DNA of 6,067 bases from Fimbriimonadaceae bacterium (GTDB lineage: Bacteria > Armatimonadota > Fimbriimonadia > Fimbriimonadales > Fimbriimonadaceae), in contig JAIBBE010000140.1 in NCBI GenBank assembly GCA_019694835.1, positions 1 to 6,067 of the forward strand, given 5' to 3'. The position numbers and the translations under genes were made by a program. The stretch's first letter is position 1. The number at the start of each line of letters is the position of its first letter. Shown here piece after piece: positions 1 through 5,576 of the stretch. The notes beneath the pieces were generated by a model that saw nothing but the letters and a program-made list of their open reading frames with translations, was not told where the DNA came from and did no database searches.

Positions 1-53
1 AGCAACGGTTCGATCACACGCCACTCGAAGTCGGTCAGGTCGTAGCGCGCCAT
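1..53 (-). CDS. IS5-family transposase, N-terminal fragment (runs off the left edge)
   Basis: Only the first 17 codons are visible, reading MARYDLTDFEWRVIEPL. This is a very typical beginning for IS5/IS1031-type DDE transposases, where the 'LTD.EW..IEPLLP' block is a conserved N-terminal signature. The ATG at 53-51 has a strong ribosome-binding site on the minus strand, AAGGAG at 67-62, eight bases upstream, which fixes the start. The protein would cut and rejoin the ends of its own insertion sequence. The catalytic DDE residues lie outside the window, so it is not known whether the copy is intact. The start is very close to the IS tip, as expected for this group. Confidence 0.85.
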   Translation of the reverse strand, partial: MARYDLTDFEWRVIEPL

Positions 54-107
54 GATCCAATCTCCTTTGCAGAGCTTGAATCACGTTCCTACTGATTTGG
101 GAATCCT
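1..107 (-). mobile_element. IS5-family (IS1031/IS427-like) insertion sequence, 5' end only
   Basis: This is the transposase-start end of an insertion sequence that continues beyond the left edge of the window. The identification rests on the start of the transposase (1-53) and its leader. The outer boundary is inferred: reading the minus strand, the hsdS frame runs to about position 108, and the non-coding IS leader then begins with AGGATTCCC near position 107. A TAA triplet at 108-110 would suit the TNA-type 3-bp target duplication known for the IS1031 subgroup, but the other IS end is outside the window, so neither the terminal repeat nor the duplication can be confirmed. The element sits inside the beginning of hsdS. 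Confidence 0.75.
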
Positions 108-159
108 TTATGAGTACGCAACCTAGTTCACTCACTCTGGCAGAAAGCATTCGTGTCAT
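108..159 (-). pseudogene. hsdS: hsdS, type I restriction-modification specificity subunit, 5' remnant interrupted by IS
   Basis: An ATG at 159-157 overlaps the hsdM stop codon by one base (TAATG), the translational coupling expected between hsdM and hsdS. It reads [17 protein letters not shown] for about 17 codons, then runs into the insertion sequence near position 107. The 'RVSELGCVL' stretch resembles the beginning of the first target-recognition domain of HsdS proteins ('V.LGE.C.LI'), but the piece is too short for a firm family call. The identification depends mainly on position. HsdS gives the type I methylase and nuclease their DNA target, so its loss should leave the neighbouring HsdM without a dedicated specificity partner. 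The remainder of hsdS may lie beyond the other end of the IS, outside the window. Confidence 0.6.
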
Positions 160-1712
160 TAGACGACTTGCCCTAGTGCTGCAGTGATTGTTGTCTCCAA
201 TCGTCGACTTTCTGCGAACTGCATCTCGAGCTCTGCCCTTAGGATCGCAAACCTCTCCGCAAACGGCACCCCATCATCCTCCTCCGCCGCCGCCCCCACA
301 TACCGTCCCGGCGTCAGCACAAACCCATGCTCGCGAACGACATCGAGTTTCTCCGCCTTGCAGAACCCCGGCTCATCGGCATAGGGCGTGAGCGCTTGCG
401 TGGCCAAGTCTGCTGGCTTCGCCCGCCAGCGATGATATGCACCGGCGATCTTGGCGATGTCCGCCACCGAGAATTCGCGCCGAACGCGATCGACCATGTG
501 CCCGAGCTGCCGCGCATCGATGAACAGGAACTCGCCGCGCCGGTCGCGATGGCCATTGGCGCTCTTGTTGCGTGCCAGAATCCAGAGACAGGCCGGGATC
601 TGCGTGGAGAAGAAGAGCTGGCCCGGCAATGCCACCATGCAGTCGACGATATCCGCCTCGATCATGCGCTTGCGGATTTCGCCTTCGCCCGACTGCTGCG
701 AGGACATGGAGCCGTTGGCAAGCACGACGCCCGCCGTGCCGCGCGGCGCCAGATGATGTATGATGTGCTGTAGCCAGGCGAAGTTGGCATTCCCGGCGGG
801 CGGTGTGCCGAACTTCCAGCGCACGTCGTCCTTCAGCCGCTCGCCGCCCCAGTCCGAGATGTTGAAGGGCGGATTGGCGAGGATGAAGTCGGCCTTCAAG
901 TCCGGGAAGGCGTCGCGATGGAAGCTGCCTTCGTTGTTCCATTGGATCTCGGCGTCGATGCCCTGCACGGCAAGGTTCATCTTCGCCAGCTTATAGGTCG
1001 TGTGGTTGATTTCCTGCCCGTACACGGCAATGTCGTCGAGCCGCCCGCCATGCTGCTCGATGAACTTTTCCGACTGCACGAACATTCCGCCGGTGCCGCA
1101 ACAGGGGTCGTAGACGCGGCCCTTGTAGGGCTCGAGCATCTCAACAAGCGTTCGCACGACCGACCGGGGCGTCAAGAACTCCCCGCCGCGCTTGCCCTCG
1201 TTCGCAGCGAAGGAGGAGAGGCAGTACTCATAGACCCGCCCGAACAGATCGCGCGCCTTGTCGAACTCATCGTGCATGCCGATGTCGGCGAAGAGGTCGA
1301 TCAACTCGCCGAGCATGACCTTGTTGAGCGCCGGCCGGGCGTAGCCTTTGGGGAGCGCGCCCTTGAGCTTGTCGTTGCTCGGTACGCGCTCGATGGCGTC
1401 CATGGCGTCGTCGATGAGCTTGCCGATCTCAGGCGAGCGCGCATTGGCCTGCAGATGCGCCCAGCGCGCCTCTGGCGGCACCCAGAAGACGTTCTCGGCG
1501 AGGTATTCGTCAGGGTCTTCCTGGTCCGCGCTTTCCTGCTCGAGCCTCCGACGCCGCGCATCGAAGGCGTCCGAGACGTACTTCAGGAAGATTAGGCCGA
1601 GCACGATGTGCTTGTACTCGGACGGCTCCACGTTTTGACGAAGCTTGTCTGCGGCCTTGAAGAGTTCGGCGGCGAAGGTCAGGTCGCCGCCACGTGCCGT
1701 TTCGGTTGCCAT
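159..1712 (-). CDS. hsdM: Type I restriction-modification system DNA methyltransferase (M subunit)
   Basis: HsdM transfers a methyl group from S-adenosylmethionine to N6 of adenine in the bipartite target chosen by HsdS, as an M2S complex in the cytoplasm. The 517-aa protein has the usual length. An N-terminal helical HsdM_N region covers roughly residues 10-160, followed by the N6-methylase domain. Within it are GEFLTPR (177-183), the cofactor-binding motif DPCCGTGGM (202-210) and the catalytic NPPF (280-283). The block [17 protein letters not shown] (301-317) is characteristic of HsdM. The ATG at 1712-1710 has GGGGA four bases upstream on the minus strand. The methylase core appears intact with no missing motif. 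Downstream, hsdS starts at the TAATG overlap but is broken by an IS, and no hsdR is visible. The enzyme may therefore be orphaned or may use a specificity subunit from elsewhere. Confidence 0.96.
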   Translation of the reverse strand: MATETARGGDLTFAAELFKAADKLRQNVEPSEYKHIVLGLIFLKYVSDAFDARRRRLEQESADQEDPDEYLAENVFWVPPEARWAHLQANARSPEIGKLIDDAMDAIERVPSNDKLKGALPKGYARPALNKVMLGELIDLFADIGMHDEFDKARDLFGRVYEYCLSSFAANEGKRGGEFLTPRSVVRTLVEMLEPYKGRVYDPCCGTGGMFVQSEKFIEQHGGRLDDIAVYGQEINHTTYKLAKMNLAVQGIDAEIQWNNEGSFHRDAFPDLKADFILANPPFNISDWGGERLKDDVRWKFGTPPAGNANFAWLQHIIHHLAPRGTAGVVLANGSMSSQQSGEGEIRKRMIEADIVDCMVALPGQLFFSTQIPACLWILARNKSANGHRDRRGEFLFIDARQLGHMVDRVRREFSVADIAKIAGAYHRWRAKPADLATQALTPYADEPGFCKAEKLDVVREHGFVLTPGRYVGAAAEEDDGVPFAERFAILRAELEMQFAESRRLETTITAALGQVV

Positions 1713-1963
1713 CGAATCCCCGACTCTTGGTCCCTAGTCTCAACAAAGCTAGCACGATCCGACCGGGGCCAGAACGCCTTGGTCGCGAGTGCAAAAACTC
1801 AACGGTGGGGGCATCGCCGACTGTGAAAAATCTGTTGAAAACTGCTCGCGCCGCAGCCCTGACACAGACCCGCACATTTCCGCCAAGTCGCTGACTGATC
1901 CGTCTGCATTCTACGGCGACCAAAGCGATCCCTTTGGTGGTCTCTGAATCTTGGAGTTTGTAA
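1713..1963. other. Divergent intergenic region between hsdM (-) and the 298-aa gene (+)
   Basis: The 251 bp separate two divergent genes, so promoters for both should lie here. I could not identify a convincing -35/-10 pair on either strand. A TTGAAA at 1834-1839 has no matching -10 box at the right distance. The only clear structure is the 7-bp dyad at 1919-1938, listed separately. No reading frame with a ribosome-binding site is visible. Confidence 0.5.
1919..1938. repeat. 7-bp perfect inverted repeat upstream of the 298-aa gene
   Basis: ACCAAAG (1919-1925) and CTTTGGT (1932-1938) form perfect complementary arms around the 6-base loop CGATCC. The dyad ends 12 bases before the TTGGAG ribosome-binding site (1951-1956) of the gene starting at 1964. 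It could be a repressor operator or a leader hairpin. No T-run follows, so it is not a terminator for rightward transcription. A dyad this short can also arise by chance. Confidence 0.4.
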
Positions 1964-2860
1964 ATGGCTGCTTCCGCTTGCCCTCCGCTCAACACTGTCA
2001 GGGGTGGACTCTTCGGTTTAGGTCCGATGCCAGATAGTCTACCTCTCGAAGACGACGTCCTCCCTGACATTCTCAAATCGCCGTTGTCCGACCGCAGCGC
2101 TCCGCGCCCCAACTATCAGGCGATCGCTCGAGCTCTGATGGGTGAGACGCTTCCACCCTACCGGCGGCCGGAGGCCCAAGCGAACATCGCGAACGAGCTG
2201 CAGAAGCCCTACTGGGAAGTCGGAGAGTCCGCGGCCATCTCAATGGGCATAGACCCGACGTGCATATCGATCGACATCATCCGACATCATCCTGCTGATA
2301 CGCTGGCGCATGAATATTTACGCCGGTGTATCCTCGTGCTGCGTGCTCAGATCATTGGTGATCTACCTAGGTACCTGCGTCCCCAGCGTATCGTAGCATG
2401 GGCTTTAACCCGGAACTTGGCATTGCCGGAAGGCCTCAGTGGACTCGAGCTCCACGACCCGACTGTTACGTCGGGGTCTCGCGGGTGCGAGACATCTTGC
2501 GGGTCTACCGAGAACAGCGTGACTGCAATTGCTGCTCGGGCCGAGGAGCTTGAGGTACTTCTGGCGGAAGCTCGAGAGAAGGCGGCGTATGTGCCAGAGT
2601 TGCGAGCCGAGTTGCGTCGACATAGGACGCTGGCGACCTCAAACACGAAGGTCATCAAAACTCAGCACTGCCTAATTGCAGCCATGGCAACTGAAAAGTA
2701 TGGGGCTCTCAAGAAAAGTACCCGTCGGGACGCTGTTTCGAAAGTCGTCGCCAGCACAGATCGAGCCGGCATTGGCCTTTCGCCAGACACTGTCCGAAAG
2801 CATCTAAAGGAGTCTCTGGCCGAGATTCCGGCGGAGAAGCGCAGGTTGCTTGAGGGATAA
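1964..2860 (+). CDS. Hypothetical protein with central coiled coil and C-terminal putative DNA-binding region
   Basis: I do not recognise a named family. The 298-aa protein starts at ATG 1964, with TTGGAG (1951-1956) seven bases upstream. Residues 1-50 are proline-rich and probably loose. Residues 50-150 look mixed-helical. About 184-222 is rich in Glu, Ala, Leu and Arg with heptad-like spacing and is probably a coiled coil (AEELEVLLAEAREKA at 193-207). The C-terminal 238-285 segment, with 'EKYG', 'GIGLSPDTVRKHLKE' (269-283) and basic residues, resembles a helix-turn-helix-like tail that I recall from hypothetical proteins of alphaproteobacterial integrative elements. That resemblance is from memory and is uncertain. 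The protein is soluble, with no signal peptide or membrane segment. It is divergent from hsdM and followed at once by a terminator, so it is probably a single-gene unit. A regulatory or element-maintenance role is inference only. Confidence 0.8.
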   Translation: MAASACPPLNTVRGGLFGLGPMPDSLPLEDDVLPDILKSPLSDRSAPRPNYQAIARALMGETLPPYRRPEAQANIANELQKPYWEVGESAAISMGIDPTCISIDIIRHHPADTLAHEYLRRCILVLRAQIIGDLPRYLRPQRIVAWALTRNLALPEGLSGLELHDPTVTSGSRGCETSCGSTENSVTAIAARAEELEVLLAEAREKAAYVPELRAELRRHRTLATSNTKVIKTQHCLIAAMATEKYGALKKSTRRDAVSKVVASTDRAGIGLSPDTVRKHLKESLAEIPAEKRRLLEG

Positions 2861-2896
2861 ACCGAGTTCGACTCCGGCGGACCCGAAATCGGTTTT
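2859..2896 (+). terminator. Intrinsic (rho-independent) terminator candidate
   Basis: Overlapping the stop codon of the 298-aa gene, AAACCGA (2859-2865) pairs with TCGGTTT (2889-2895). After one G/A mismatch, TTCG (2867-2870) pairs with CGAA (2884-2887), giving 11 pairs around a 13-base C/G-rich loop. The stem runs directly into TTTT (2893-2896). The position exactly at the gene end supports a real terminator that separates this gene from the alpA cluster. The T-run is short, so efficiency may be modest. The A-rich left arm could also act on leftward transcription. Confidence 0.6.
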
Positions 2897-2938
2897 GCGT
2901 GAGCCCAAATCGGCCATCAGCTGAAGTTCTCCACCTAA

Positions 2939-2968
2939 ACGTCTACGTGCACATTCACACGGAGACGT
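2939..2968 (+). promoter_or_regulatory. Hairpin/dyad covering the ribosome-binding site of alpA
   Basis: The arms ACGTCTACGTG (2939-2949) and CACGGAGACGT (2958-2968) pair at 10 of 11 positions, with one A/G mismatch, around the 8-base loop 2950-2957. The right arm contains the GGAG (2961-2964) that serves the TTG start at 2972. In RNA the hairpin would hide the ribosome-binding site; in DNA it could be an operator dyad. It lies in the 111-bp gap before alpA, a gene normally held under tight control in mobile elements. No regulator is identified, so the function is inferred from position. Confidence 0.5.
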
Positions 2969-2971
2969 GCC

Positions 2972-3181
2972 TTGTCACACCCATCTGCACTTCCTCAGTC
3001 TGGTTTCGTTCGCCTGTCATCCATCTTGGCCCCTGCCGGACCGATCCCGGTCAGTCGCTCGACCTGGTGGGCGGGGGTGAAGTCGGGACGTTTCCCGCAA
3101 CCCGTCAAGCTCGGCCCGCGGATAACGGCTTGGCGGGTGGAGGACATCCGAGCGCTGATCGAACGAGGCGTCGAACGCTAA
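2972..3181 (+). CDS. AlpA-family transcriptional regulator / excisionase
   Basis: The 69-aa protein matches the small AlpA family (Phage_AlpA type), named after the CP4-57 prophage regulator that activates the element's integrase and promotes excision. Visible family features are 'VRLSSIL' (13-19), the helix-turn-helix block 'SRSTWWAGVKSGRFPQPVKL' (28-47) and the closing 'AWRVEDIRALIE' (53-64). Length is normal. The start is a TTG at 2972 with GGAG seven bases upstream; no better ATG or GTG fits, and the weak start suggests low expression. The start region lies under a hairpin (2939-2968). The gene is separated by only 24 bases from the primase gene, so the two are probably co-transcribed. 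No integrase partner lies in the window. The family call is strong; the exact role, activator or excision factor, is inferred. Confidence 0.92.
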   Translation: MSHPSALPQSGFVRLSSILAPAGPIPVSRSTWWAGVKSGRFPQPVKLGPRITAWRVEDIRALIERGVER

Positions 3182-3205
3182 GCGCACCGAGCGTGAGGCG
3201 TCACC

Positions 3206-3943
3206 GTGCCGCCCGGCGACAATCGCGACGCAAAGGGCCCTGGCGCCTTTGCAATATCCGCGAGCGCGCTCAGGCGGCTGGGCCTGTTCGCTTTGCCCTG
3301 TGGGGGATCCGACGGCAAAACACCCTTAGTCAAAGGGTTCAACACGTGGCACCGACTCCTGTCGGAGAAAGCGTGTCTTCGGTTCATTGGCAAATGGCCT
3401 CATGCCAACATTGCCGTGATCACTGGTCAGTCCAACCTCGCTGTTGTCGACGTGGACTCGAATGACGCTTCGTTGCTGACGCGAATGGAGCGGCGATTTG
3501 GCTATACGCCCTTGGTCACGAGGACGGGTTCGGGAAACTTCCACCTCTGGTACTACAACCCTCACGGTGTCGAACCGAAGAACCTCAGAACCTCGGAGGG
3601 AATCCCGGTTGAGATCAAGGCTGGCAAGACGATCGTTGTGGTACCGCCGTCCATAAACTTTGCCACCGGCAGGGCCTATGAGTTCGTGCGCGGTGGGTGG
3701 GATGACGTTCTAGCGTTGCCGCTATTTCCTGGCCTCGAGCCTGATCGTCCTAAGCAGTCCGATGTGGTCCTTGAAGGCCGTCGCAACGACACAGCTTTTT
3801 CGGAGGGGCTCGTCCTCGCCGGCCGGAGTGGTTCTCTCGAGGAGCTGCAGGAAGGTCTAGAGCGGTGGAACCGCGACCATGCGAAACCGCCACTTGAGGC
3901 GGCCGAAGTGGCGGGGATCGCGAGATCGGCGTGGAACTACTAG
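3206..3943 (+). CDS. Bifunctional DNA primase/polymerase (Prim-Pol), ending at a probable premature TAG
   Basis: This protein makes primers and extends DNA, typically to start replication of a mobile element. The visible 245 aa contain the Prim-Pol domain (about 20-165). Its metal-binding DxD motif is in 'VVDVDS' (80-85), the second motif is 'SGNFHLWY' (109-116, H113), and the third is 'VEIKAG' (135-140). A PriCT_1-like segment (about 185-243) carries the typical 'GRRNDTAF' (191-198) and ends with 'IARSAWNY'. The GTG start at 3206 has GAGG (3195-3198) seven bases upstream. All catalytic motifs are present. No helicase domain is fused. Oddly, the reading frame continues past the TAG at 3941-3943 with sequence that looks like the rest of the family's C-terminus, so the gene is probably a nonsense-truncated version. 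It follows alpA closely and should be in the same operon. The truncated product may keep primase activity. Confidence 0.9.
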   Translation: MPPGDNRDAKGPGAFAISASALRRLGLFALPCGGSDGKTPLVKGFNTWHRLLSEKACLRFIGKWPHANIAVITGQSNLAVVDVDSNDASLLTRMERRFGYTPLVTRTGSGNFHLWYYNPHGVEPKNLRTSEGIPVEIKAGKTIVVVPPSINFATGRAYEFVRGGWDDVLALPLFPGLEPDRPKQSDVVLEGRRNDTAFSEGLVLAGRSGSLEELQEGLERWNRDHAKPPLEAAEVAGIARSAWNY

Positions 3944-4267
3944 ACTGAGGGGCGTAACTTCGCGACGCGTCCCTCGGTCATCGTTTCGCACGGCGCGCTG
4001 GCGGTGATCGGACAGCACAGGAACGGCGCCAACGCATTGCTTCTCTATAGCCACCTTTTGCGTCAGCACAGTAAGCGGCGAGTACCCTTTGCGATTGCGA
4101 CCGCGGCCATGGCCAAGGCCGAGATCTTCGCAGGCTGGACCGAGTGGAGGTTCCGCAAGGCGAAGGAAGCGCTGCTCGACATGGGCTTCGTTCTGCTTCA
4201 TCGGAAAGGTCGCCGGTTCGGACGTCGAAACGAGCCAGACCAGTTCGTCTTCGGCGACCGGATGTGA
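3944..4267 (+). pseudogene. C-terminal winged-helix-like part of the primase, cut off by the in-frame TAG
   Basis: The 107 codons after the TAG are in the same frame as the primase and stay open to TGA 4265-4267. They begin 'TEGRNF', which I recall as directly following the 'SAW.Y' end of the PriCT_1 segment in longer Prim-Pol proteins of integrative elements. Then come a helical segment ('GANALLLYSHLLRQH') and 'GWTEWRFRKAKEALLDMGFV', which together look like a winged-helix fold. Independent translation is possible from a GTG at 4004 (87 aa), but no ribosome-binding site precedes it. The GAGGGG at 3947-3952 has no start codon at a useful distance. The simplest reading is one ancestral 353-codon gene (3206-4267) split by a single substitution. 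Readthrough, suppression or a sequencing error are alternatives. Confidence 0.7.
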
Positions 4268-4319
4268 GGTGTCACGCGAATACAATCTACACCGCCCCCG
4301 GGGCCTTAAGGAGATTGCA

Positions 4320-5036
4320 ATGCAACCGAAACCACTTCGGACGCCGTCACACGGTGGTGCATCTCTTGAGTTCAAAACCAAACTAAACAAATCAATTAAA
4401 CAGCCTTCTTCAGCTCGAGCGACCAAGCGGAGCGCAACCTTCACCGAGTCGCCGGGGACGAGAGAGCGTGTGGGTTCGGACTGCCGTGGTCGTGAGAGCT
4501 TAGACGAGCTGCTGAGGCGAACAGGACCGTCTTTGCCGGCCGTCGAGGTCTTCGATCAGGAGGGCGTTACCCAGATCAGGTTTAGCCACCACGACCAAGC
4601 TTTCGCGGGGCTTGAACTGGCGCATGCGCTGGGTACAACCGATGCGGCTCTACTTCGGGGGATCCTTCATCAACTCGCTGATGCGTCACGACTGGGCGGT
4701 GATGTTGAGGCGGGGCGGATCGACTTCGGTCTTAGCGTGCTGCGAGGCGCGAAACCGCAGGATCCGATTGAACTCATGCTCGTCACGCAGATGCAAGCGG
4801 TACATGTCGCGGCCATGACCTCGGCGAAGAGGTTGGCGGGCAGTACCACTGTACAGGCTCAGGACAGCAACGCCGCTTGCATGAACAAATGCATGAGGAC
4901 ATTCGCGACCCAAGTGGAGGCATTGAAGCGGCACCGTTCAACCGCGGACCAGAAAGTCGTCGTCCAACATCAGCACGTGGCGATAAGCAGTCAGCAAGCC
5001 GTGGTGGGAATCCGGCAGGGGAGGGGGGATGAATGA
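4320..5036 (+). CDS. Conserved hypothetical protein of mobile elements/phages (238 aa)
   Basis: I have no name for this family. The start is ATG 4320, chosen over longer upstream options because AAGGAG (4308-4313) lies six bases before it, and an earlier start would overlap the primase frame. Residues 1-60 are basic and probably disordered. The rest is mostly helical: 'FDQEGVTQIRF' (78-88), then a helical region with 'PIELMLVTQMQAVHVAAMTSAK' split over 149-170, and 'MRTFATQVEALKRHR' (192-206). The tail 'QKVVVQHQHV' (211-220) followed by 'QQAVVG' (225-230) resembles a C-terminal signature that I recall from hypothetical proteins in prophages and integrative elements, usually paired with an HGGXTG-domain gene as here. 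The overlap ATGA with the next gene indicates coupled translation. A role in phage-like DNA handling is speculation. No membrane or signal segment is visible. Confidence 0.85.
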   Translation: MQPKPLRTPSHGGASLEFKTKLNKSIKQPSSARATKRSATFTESPGTRERVGSDCRGRESLDELLRRTGPSLPAVEVFDQEGVTQIRFSHHDQAFAGLELAHALGTTDAALLRGILHQLADASRLGGDVEAGRIDFGLSVLRGAKPQDPIELMLVTQMQAVHVAAMTSAKRLAGSTTVQAQDSNAACMNKCMRTFATQVEALKRHRSTADQKVVVQHQHVAISSQQAVVGIRQGRGDE

Positions 5037-5311
5037 AAGGTCAAACCAATCCCATGCACTTGGAGCTCCTCAGGCACCAAGCAGAGCTGATGCATCAAGC
5101 CCCTCGTTGCCGTGCTCGAAGCAAACGCTCTGGAAAGGGCTGCTTGGCGCCGGCGGTTCGAGGGCGACCTGTCTGCCGCATGCATGGCGCAGGTGCCGGG
5201 GCACCGGTTGGTGAGCTTAATGGCGCCTGGAGGCATGGGGCAGAGACTGGAGAAGCGAGGGAATTTCGGCGTGCGCTAAGGGATGTTTTGCGTTCGGTAA
5301 GGTCGGGTTGA
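5033..5311 (+). CDS. Small Cys/His protein, HGGXTG-domain-like
   Basis: The 92-aa protein resembles the small HGGXTG-domain proteins of phages and integrative elements. It has 'PRCRARSKRSGKGC' (24-37), 'RGRPVCRMHG' (43-52), then 'GAPVGELNGAWRHG' (56-69). Cysteines 26, 37 and 48 with His51 give a C-x10-C-x10-C-x2-H arrangement that could bind zinc, and the second half matches the usual 'GAP.GN.NA..HG' pattern. The signature Gly-Gly after His is Gly-Ala here. The start ATG 5033 overlaps the upstream stop codon as ATGA and is preceded by the purine-rich run AGGGGGG (5022-5028), so it is translationally coupled to the 238-aa protein. The molecular role of this family is not established. Given its small, basic nature, nucleic-acid or protein binding is possible. 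A competing reading frame from ATG 5029 shows no family pattern and was not chosen. Confidence 0.8.
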   Translation: MKGQTNPMHLELLRHQAELMHQAPRCRARSKRSGKGCLAPAVRGRPVCRMHGAGAGAPVGELNGAWRHGAETGEAREFRRALRDVLRSVRSG

Positions 5312-5576
5312 GCTAGAGAGCCAAGATAAATGGAGAGGTCACACGCTGGATCCACCAATGCTGATCTGATGGGATAGCTAAAGTCGTTCAATGGCAGTCT
5401 GAAAGTCAGCTTCGAGCGGAAAGTGGACGTAGGCACAGCCGCGCCGATCGGACTGGTTCGCGCGAGTTAGCGGACCTCGCTCAGACTGGATCCTGAGCTG
5501 TCCCGACTTCTATTCGAACGCGCATGCTCGAAATGAGTTCTTGCATCCGGCTTCCCAATCGGGAGACTGGCTGGCA
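5312..5576. other. Non-coding gap between the element's gene cluster and otsB
   Basis: The 265 bp have no reading frame with a start and ribosome-binding site. A 29-codon open stretch in one forward frame (near 5382-5468) lacks a start. A hairpin of GCTCAG (5479-5484) and CTGAGC (5493-5498) with an 8-base loop is visible, but no T-run follows. The 8-mer CTGGATCC occurs at 5346-5353 and 5486-5493. Coding changes from mobile-element type to housekeeping type across this gap, so an element boundary or attachment site, plus the otsB promoter, may lie here. I cannot point to either with confidence. Confidence 0.4.

Larger units (their letters stand above)
1964..5311 (+). mobile_element. Replication/regulation module of an integrative element or phage satellite (extent inferred)
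   Basis: The co-oriented set of a 298-aa protein, AlpA regulator, Prim-Pol primase, 238-aa protein and HGGXTG-like protein matches the control and replication core of integrative elements and AlpA/primase-type phage satellites. The flanking hsdM and hsdS could be cargo of the same element. No integrase, relaxase, capsid, terminase large subunit or attachment repeat is visible, so the element type and its ends are not determined. The limits given are only those of the gene group. Confidence 0.55.

Noticed and set aside
918..1595. 225-aa forward frame opposite hsdM
   Set aside because: It lies on the opposite strand of the strongly supported hsdM. Long antisense frames are common in G+C-rich coding DNA.
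1510..2112. 200-aa reverse frame spanning the hsdM start and the intergenic region
   Set aside because: It overlaps the hsdM N-terminus in another frame and the start of the 298-aa gene. Its composition is Arg-rich, as in shadow frames, with no motif.
2883..2913. Two CCNAAATCGG direct repeats 21 bp apart, as a possible iteron or operator
   Set aside because: The first copy is explained by the right arm of the terminator stem, and two short copies are not enough to claim an array.
2899..3465. 188-aa forward reading frame overlapping alpA and the primase start
   Set aside because: No ribosome-binding site and no recognisable pattern. It covers two genes with clear family signatures (AlpA and Prim-Pol) in other frames.
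4089..4319. 77-codon upstream extension of the 238-aa gene
   Set aside because: It overlaps the primase C-terminal frame, is low-complexity (Arg/Pro/Ser), and the ATG at 4320 has an ideal AAGGAG site.
5340..5360. CTGGATCCACCA resembling a tRNA 3' end (possible attachment site)
   Set aside because: No T-arm (GGTTCRA) or pairing acceptor strand is found in the preceding bases, so it is not supported as a tRNA remnant.
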